This document shows, piece after piece, positions 56,801-64,000 of a stretch of DNA of 64,000 bases; the first letter of the stretch is position 1, and each line of letters begins with the position of its first letter. The stretch is from positions 6,014,001 to 6,078,000 of the forward strand of contig NC_135772.1 of NCBI RefSeq assembly GCF_028453695.1, given 5' to 3'. Below the pieces are notes generated by a model. It was not told the DNA's origin. It searched no databases and saw only the letters and a list, made by a program, of their open reading frames with translations. Source of the DNA: Augochlora pura (lineage: Eukaryota; Arthropoda; Insecta; Hymenoptera; Halictidae). A program made the position numbers and the translations under genes.

Positions 56801-58056
56801 ACCAACAGTAAATCTCGAAAACAGTGTTCTGGGAACGAATCGGTAGGTTGATGAATTTCGAGGGCGAAAAGACCGAAGAGGAACAGCGATGGTTCACCAA
56901 TCAACCATCGCGGAGCGAAATTCAGTGTTTCAGTCAGATATATTATTCCCGTTCCACTTTCTTTTCCTTTTAATTGTTTTTATTAGTTCAGATGACGCAC
57001 ACTGCGATATTTATAGCAATAAACAAGAATCAATTTCCATTTTGTCCGAAAAAATATTCACTTGATAGGAAAACGCAGATGTCTATAATTAGTTTTGTAT
57101 TTAATGTTCAGAATTTCGTCATTAACGACAGAGATCAATAAAGCAAATAAATTGAGGTTCTTTGTAGATAAAATTTTGTATCGTGTTATTCAAGGTACAC
57201 ATACAAATTGTATTTTTTCCAAACAGTGTTTCACTAGCCTTTTTTGAATCTTCGTTATAACTATGATAATATAGCTAGGTAATTTCATTATCATTTTGAA
57301 CGGTAACCAGATTTCTAACATATTATATCACTTTATATAGAACTGGTTTCTCACGTTTCGAAGAAGTATATTGTCTCGAAATTCTACTTACAATTTAAAA
57401 TACTTGTAAAATTACATTTGTCAATTGGTTCAAGTTCCACAAGAACCCTTACTGTTGTCAGACTTTTCCAAATGATTCCATTTTTTTGTTTCAATACTAT
57501 GCATTCTATTACTAGAGGACTAAATAAAATTGCCAAGAATTAATGTGCCCAGCAATATTATATAATCGCCAGCCTTTATTGCCTGTATTTAAAGATTGCA
57601 ACACAACAAAGAAACGTGTAATCATTTTATACAACTTTCGATCCATTCTTCCAAGAAGTGATAGTACCCACTAATTCCGGGAAGGAGACTAAGTGATTTA
57701 CAAACATTATCCAACAAACGACGAAGCGACGTAAATTTGCTTAATCTGACGGCTGCACCTTCTACGGCCATCCTTCATCTCGCGTAGTATAGGCCGTTCT
57801 CTTAGGAGTTCTAGTCAAACCAGTGTAACACGAAGAACGAAGGCAAAAAGCACAACCATTGTTACTAGTTCCTGTTACCAGGTACCGACACAATGCCACT
57901 GCACGCTTCCTTTGCAACCGTGAAAAATAATCCGGCTTTGTCTATGATGTGCACTACAATGCGCCACTCGTGCAGGCTGCGGCATGATCGCGGTTGAAAT
58001 GCGTTTTCAGGGTAAAGTCGCGTTCCTGAAACCGCCTCGCTCGACAAATGAACGTA
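53882..58056. other. Intergenic or intronic, no gene seen
   Basis: Mainly AT-rich. A GC-balanced block at 56580-56960 contains two short perfect hairpins (CGTCGATG with CATCGACG at 56748-56765; CGATGGTT with AACCATCG at 56887-56910). A decayed palindromic TTAACACTTTA segment lies at 56274-56337. The frame at 54218-54568 is not recognised. Confidence 0.4.
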
Positions 58057-59654
58057 CAGTGGGCCGCATTATTCGGACATCATCGTATTTGAGAAATTTT
58101 TACTCCGTATCTTCAATGTTTGTTGAGTTAATGAATTTATAGGTTCTTAATAAGTCAGAACACTTATTTTAGATTCTACAAACATAAGTTTTATTTACAT
58201 AATTTGTATAGTTTTATTGTTAATTGATAATAATTAACTAGTACTTACTTTTAATGTCACAAAAATATTCGGACACTTTACAAATTATAATCTGTTCATT
58301 AAGAATACACACATACTTTAACAAAAATAAATCGATGTTAATACGTTGTTGAATTAGTCTTTTGCCTAATTACATGGTTTAATCGTTTCGGCATACTAGA
58401 AATAATTTTATTTAAATATTCTAATGGAATACGTGACCATTCTTCGGTTAATAGCAATTTTAATTCTTCTTCGGACTTTATTGGCGACATTCTGATTCGA
58501 CGATCTAAGTAATCCAATAAAAATGGGATTTAAATTTGGTGATTGTGGAGGAGTTATCAACACTTTTGGGCAATTATATAATAAATATTCTCGAACTATA
58601 CGTGATTTATGTTTGGGTCATAATCTTGGTAAACTTTAAAATCGTTACGAATGTTTATATTAATAGCACTTTTTAGTAAATTTTGTTTCAAAATATTTAA
58701 ATATTTATTTTTGTGTAAAATTCCATCAATAAAAACTAATTCACCCACTTCAGCAGCTGAGACACAACCCCAAACCATCACACTTCCTCCATCGTGTTTC
58801 AACGTTGGTTTAAAATTCTTAGCAAGAAGCTCTTCATTAGCTTTACGCCATATAAGTTTGTGCCCACCAGACCCGCAAATATTATATTTGCGGCAAATAT
58901 TATATTTGCTTTCGTCTGCAAAAATTACATCTTTCCACCATGTTTCTTCTTTAGAAGTGTTTTCTTTAGCGAAGAGTGATCGCTTCTTTCGATTAATATC
59001 GTTAATATATGGCTTTTTTCGGGCAACTCTGCCATGATATCCAAACTCTGCTGTCAATTTTGTGGCACTTAAACTAGGGACTACTTTTATGTACCTACTA
59101 ATATTGGGCGACCTTTTTGAGGGATAGATTCAATTCTATCCCCACGATTATATCTTCGTACAATGTCCGCAACAGTGGTCTTGCTCAAATTTTAATAATA
59201 TCCCGATTTCTCTATACGATTTTCCTTTTTCGCAATGACAAATAACAAGTTGGCGTACATTAAACGAGGTATTATTCCCTTTACGTGGCATATTCACAGC
59301 TAATATGTGCAACACGAACAAAATTTGAAATGAAACTAATTCTATGAAATAGTGCTCACATCATATGTTTAAAAACATTGCCATCGAGTAAAACTATTCA
59401 CCTTAACAGGGTACTTAAACTACAAAGCGTATGGAATGTCCGAATATTTTTGCGACGTCAAAATTAAGCACTATTTAATATCAATTAACAATAAAACTAT
59501 ACAAATTATGTAAATAAAACTTATGTTTGTAGAATCTAAAGTAAGTGTTTTGACTCATTAAAAAACTATAAATTCATTAATTCAACAAATAGTAAAGATA
59601 CGGAATAAAAATTTCTCAAATACGATGGTGTCCGAATATTAATGGGGCCCACTG
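58057..59654 (-). mobile_element. Tc1-like transposon with long IR/DR terminal repeats
   Basis: A 1598-bp element whose ends begin CAGTGGGCC and continue with TTCGGACA.CATCGTATTTG. The inverted repeats are about 220 bp (58057-58277 and 59434-59654). Each contains the word ATTCGGACA twice, near the outer tip (58071 and 59629) and near the inner edge (58267 and 59437), a spacing of about 195 bp. This is the IR/DR layout known from Sleeping Beauty-type Tc1 elements. The left flank keeps TA (58055-58056); the right flank is TG, a mutated target duplication. Confidence 0.9.
58338..59291 (-). pseudogene. Dead Tc1-family transposase
   Basis: The minus-strand frame starts with MPRKGNNTSF (ATG 59289-59291), includes the helix-turn-helix region SYREIGILL, and shows Tc1 landmarks: GRVARKKPYI, VIFADESKYNI with the first catalytic Asp, SVMVWGCVSAAEVGELVFI, a degenerate QDYDPNINHV with the second Asp, and QSPNLNPI before the usual catalytic Glu. 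Frame breaks occur after the first helix, near 59060, and after NINHV (58596). The segment that should hold the third catalytic residue is disrupted. The C-terminus resumes in another frame (MPKRLNHVIRQK) and ends at 58338. It spans about 954 bp, normal for the family. It cannot encode an active enzyme. Confidence 0.88.
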
Positions 59655-62600
59655 TGCATGTATGTTGTATTTTAGGTCTTGCTTGACATACACTATCTGC
59701 TGCATCGGTTGTCTCGTTCGATGTACTCTTTTAAAGTGATGACACGGCGATGCATTAAGTTTGAATTCGACGCAGACGAATCGCGTATACGCTTCATCGA
59801 AATTTTATTTATTCGTGCTTTACTTTTAATTTTTCGTGTTTCAATATACATAACACCGTTATTACATTAGAAATATTCATTTTTAACTATATTATTCGAT
59901 AAATATTAGGATATACCATAAATTCGTTCGGTTGTTCTCCTTTGAAAACAGTAGAAGAACGAAATGCTTGTACGTTGGTATGTATGCATGCAACAATCAA
60001 ATGCACGAAAAGATTTTAGTAGGTTGCGTCAAGCACTGTTGCAAGAACTGACGCAACAGTTTCCATTAGTATTGAAAAAAGTTCACGAGGGTTTCTTTTT
60101 AGCAATTAATTGATGTTGAATTACCAGAAATTCGTATTTGAAATGGTTGAAGTCCGTTGCAGCAGAAAGTTACGTTTGTGTCGTAGATAAATGCAGTTTT
60201 CGATTGTTCCAACATTTGGTCAACGCTTGCAACGTTTTCTGATACTTTATATCTCTGTCACGTACCGTCGAATTTCGAAACACCTACATCTTCCCGTTGA
60301 AAAACGATCATCTTATAAAACGTATGTAGCAAGCGTTAATAGAGAGTAATTATTCAATTTCTGATTTTATTAGCCGTCCTATAAATACGTAAGGTTGCAC
60401 CTAATAATTTGAATAATTTTTAAGATCCGAGTAAAAAGGCAGATCGACATTGATGGACGGATGGGAAATCGGATCAATGGTAGCGTATAGTGGAGCACAC
60501 ATTTTGTACCGATCGCAAATCATTGGTTTCCAACTGGTCGGGGCCAAAGAAACCGCAACGGCTGGAGGCGCGAGAAAAGAAACATCGCATAAGGGGAGGA
60601 AATAGGTAACGATGTAAAGAAAAAAAAACGAGGAACGATACGATCACGGAAACTAGTCTCCGAGGGCGCGTATACATCAATTTCTGTCAGGGCTAATAAC
60701 ATAGAATCGGTTAGATAAGACCAGAAGCTGTATTGAAAAGCTCTTATTTAATCTGGCCAGCCGGGCCCGTTTACGAGGCAATTCAGGGGCGAATTATGGG
60801 CGTGTGTACGGGGATTAATCACTAACAGCACAACTCGTGCTGGTCCGTGCTCGGACACAGGCGTGCTGGCCGTGCTAGTGTACACACCCCGACACGAGGA
60901 TCGAGGACAGACAAGGTGCAAGACACGGGAGAGACAACGTCGTGTTCGTGTCCGTGTCCCTGTTCCGCGACACTGTGATTTCGCGCCTGTGCTCAACGCA
61001 CTTACGCGGCTCGTACATTGATCGACCTAATTCTACGATTTGTCACGCCTCTTATTCCACACCTAGCTTGCACTGCTTGCTCTCCAGGGATAGGGCATTG
61101 AGTTATCATCGGACGGGTCGGAAACATCTTCCGCACGATTTTTATGGCTTTATTTCCGTGGGTCTTTTAGGTGTTGTTATTTAACCACACCCGCCACTCA
61201 ATTTACACGGCATTCTTTTACGCATAAATTATGAAAGTATTTACGCGATCTGAATTCACGTAGCCGGTATACATTATAAATTTCTTCAACTGTAGAAAAT
61301 TGGTGTGTGTCGTTATAGGCATTGATCAAAAGTTTAACTTAGTATTCAAATTCTACTTTTAGTTTATCCAAACTTAGTAAACATTCAATGTTATTAAGAA
61401 TCGAGCAGAATTCCTTGCATGCACACATACGTTATTGTGCCTGACTGTTGTATCATCAAATGGTCCAGAGCGTCTTCAAATACAATGGTCGCATTCGAGT
61501 CTAGTAAAATTTTCAGTGCGTGAAACGAGGGAAACGAAAAGCGAACATATGTATGTCGAATGTCGTAGTTAACCGTTGATAGCCATGATTATTTACAGAC
61601 AGTGCAAGAGATCTCCGCGAGACCATTCAGGGAACGGTCAACCATGACGCCATATTAATTCTGCTCGAAACGCGGGAACGGTGTGCCGGAAACTTGTGTT
61701 CAGGCTCGTTGATCGGTATCGTTGCTTGTTTTTAACAATGGGTATTAATATCGATCAGTCGTAAAGACAGTGTGCGACCGTGTTCGGCAGCGGTTGATAA
61801 AGCCCCTGAATTATCGCTTTTACGACACCTTAATGCTTGTCGTTGCTACTTTATAGCGACGGTTTCTCTCACTCGTTGTTCGACCGAACGGTTTCACATT
61901 GTTACTGGGCCTAAAAGAAATGCTCGACGATTGTCTGAATGTTTCTGCCGTAGACTAATTCGTAAACGCGCGATAAAAATCATTATACACATTGTACAAA
62001 TTTATGATATCAACGAAATAATCACTTCTTGAAATATGCATGTTAAATGTTTTTCTCATTGACTCTTTAAGTTTTCATCTTTAACTTAAAATTCAGCTTT
62101 CTCTCAAATTTGAATTGATTTTATTATTGGTCCGCGGATCTTCTTATGTAGAATAAAAATTCTATACCTCGATTGCAAGATCGTAAAAAAGAATAAAAAT
62201 ATATATTCTCTCTATTAATGAGTCTAGCGAATTGAAAACAGTATAGCAGTATCTCAAAATTCTTCAATCGTTTCATGCAGATATTTTAATATAAATAAAA
62301 GTATAATAAATATAATATAGAAAATTAATATAGAAAATTACTTATTCTGAATCCCTTATCGTATTTTTTCACAGTTACAATGACTAAGACTTATTCCAAT
62401 GTAATAATTTCATAGAAGTACAATGAAAATATTTATTATTATGTGTCCACATTATTTTTTAATGTCTGAATATTGATAACAGTAGAACAAAAATTTTTTT
62501 CGATTTAAAAGAAATCGATTAAACATACTAGAATGAAACATTTCAGAATAACGTTTAAGCGACTCTACGACGGGATCGTGTCATGTTCCAGTAGTACTGC

Positions 62601-64000
62601 ATACAAATGACATCATTTCGATTTCAGTATTGAATCGATAAATTATCAAATCAGCTGTCGGAAGTCACATAACTAATTCTCAGCGACATGCGGATGAAAG
62701 ACGAATTGTAGATCAATAGTCGGTCGGCCGACTCTTATTTTTAATACGTAAACCGCCCTGGCGAATTGAAAACGAAGTATGTAGATATCTTCAAGCCGCG
62801 CCAGGACTCTTATCAGTCGTCTTTGTATTATAAATTAAGAGAAAGTGTATTGCAGCCTCCTGTAGAGCCGGCGCGCAGCGTACCGCTGGCGCACAGAGAA
62901 CCACTGTGAATCAGAGCTGAACTATCAGGCTGTATCAATGCTTGGAGAGCTTCGAGTTGACACAGATAACTCGCTGCAGATGACGTCTGCGCTATACAGA
63001 TCCTTGTGCAATTTTAGAGCCAAAAAACTTCATACTTATGTTCCAACACTAGAAAATATGAGAAACTACGTCATACATTAGACTTTTAAGTTGATAATAA
63101 TTCTTCTGACCTGTTTTTCTTCTAGAATCCGCAAGAATAACATGTGGTAATTCAAAGTCAAAGTAAGCGTTTATCTATTATAGAATAATAGAAATATCTC
63201 AATTAAAAGTTATCGAATGATCTTGTTGTGGCTTATTAAATAATCGTACATTAAAAATGCGTACATTACATAGCGAAACAATTTATCTATTTCCAATGAA
63301 CTTCATGAAATTGAATTTCGTTAAAAACTTATAACGTTTTACATATAAATTTTTTTCCGTATCAATATACGGATAATGGACAAAAATACTGTGTACGATA
63401 AAAGGAAGTGGAGATAACATTTTTTCTGCAATTTTATTTGCAATTTCATTGAATGTACAGCGTTCAAAATCAAATTTTGTTATGTTTCAGAATTTAGTTG
63501 TATTGCTTTATAGTGGATTATAAATAAGTAATCAAGAGCGGCTCCTATTTTGTTGCGGCGTCATTAATCTTCAAGGTCGGTGCCACTATCGCGCGATCTT
63601 AATACGATCAATTTAGCAAAGGCTTGGAACCTCCATTCCATAAATCGACGGGGGAAGATCGCCTCTGCGAACGACAGTTTATTAATACCATTGGGGAAAG
63701 TTAACGCAACGCTAAGCGGATAGATTAATTTTAATGATTTACACGAGCCCGTTTAATGAGCAGCGAATTTTAGTCACGTTCGCGCGTAATGTTGGTTTTC
63801 AATCATATTTTTTTAACAACGCCTCGCGGGACGAGTCACGCTGGTATGCGTCCGCGAGGCAGCTACGGCCTCGCTAAGATCGGTTTTGCCGATCGTCGCC
63901 GGCGTATTCCCCGTCGAACGGAATGCATGCAAGAAAGTGGCGAGATGAAAGGCGGGGACGCCCGATTCCGATGCTTACAGGAAGAAGCCCGGCCACGGGA
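59655..64000. other. Intergenic or intronic, no gene seen
   Basis: AT-rich DNA with GC-richer blocks at 60480-61190, 61640-61980, 62840-63000 and 63540-64000. The last block has ATTA-rich words (GATTAATTTTAATGATTTACACG) and resembles the candidate enhancer at 37440. Short frames on both strands show no known protein. Confidence 0.4.

Noticed and set aside
58651..59037. 128-codon plus-strand open frame
   Set aside because: It is antisense to the Tc1 transposase remnant, whose family motifs are on the minus strand.

Overview
The window looks like nuclear DNA of an insect. It is AT-rich with short introns (many 55-110 bp) and GC-richer islands, and it carries Tc1/mariner and TTAA-type transposons. 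The proteins are clear animal orthologues, and gene content and base composition fit Hymenoptera (bee-like). The order-level call is inference, because no marker gene settles it.

Left part, 1-18.2 kb, is gene-dense. A broken or incompletely resolved minus-strand gene (187-686) lies head to head with a small membrane-anchored SRPBCC-like protein (919-1664). Then come eIF4E2/4EHP (2365-3987, +), an MSP-domain tail-anchored protein of the MOSPD1/3 type (4913-6343, -), a nuclear SR-rich cyclophilin of the PPIG/Moca-cyp type (9690-13112, +, including a 30-nt microexon) and the kinase MELK (14249-18154, +, 13 exons). I assembled exon-intron structures by hand from GT/AG sites and reading phase. All five complete models on the left close in frame.

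Right part, 18.2-64 kb, is gene-poor. The only convincing protein gene is a three-exon minus-strand gene for a 175-residue secreted helical protein (46773-47992). The rest is intergenic or large-intron DNA. It holds GC-rich, ATTA-rich stretches that look regulatory, simple repeats, several hairpins, and transposon remnants. The remnants are a Tc1-like element with long IR/DR-type inverted repeats and a dead transposase (58057-59654), an internally deleted mariner with intact TIRs and TA duplication (49567-49975), and three TTAA-flanked elements (29080-29317, 51945-52151, 53575-53881), two of them one family. Weak exon-like segments are also recorded: a duplicated pair 1 kb apart, a signal-peptide ORF, and a possible first exon at 23232.

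The left-hand genes are housekeeping or cell-cycle functions (cap-dependent translation repression, ER contact or secretory membrane protein, splicing-associated cyclophilin, mitotic kinase). They do not form a pathway, so adjacency is probably incidental. I found no CRISPR array, rRNA or tRNA gene.
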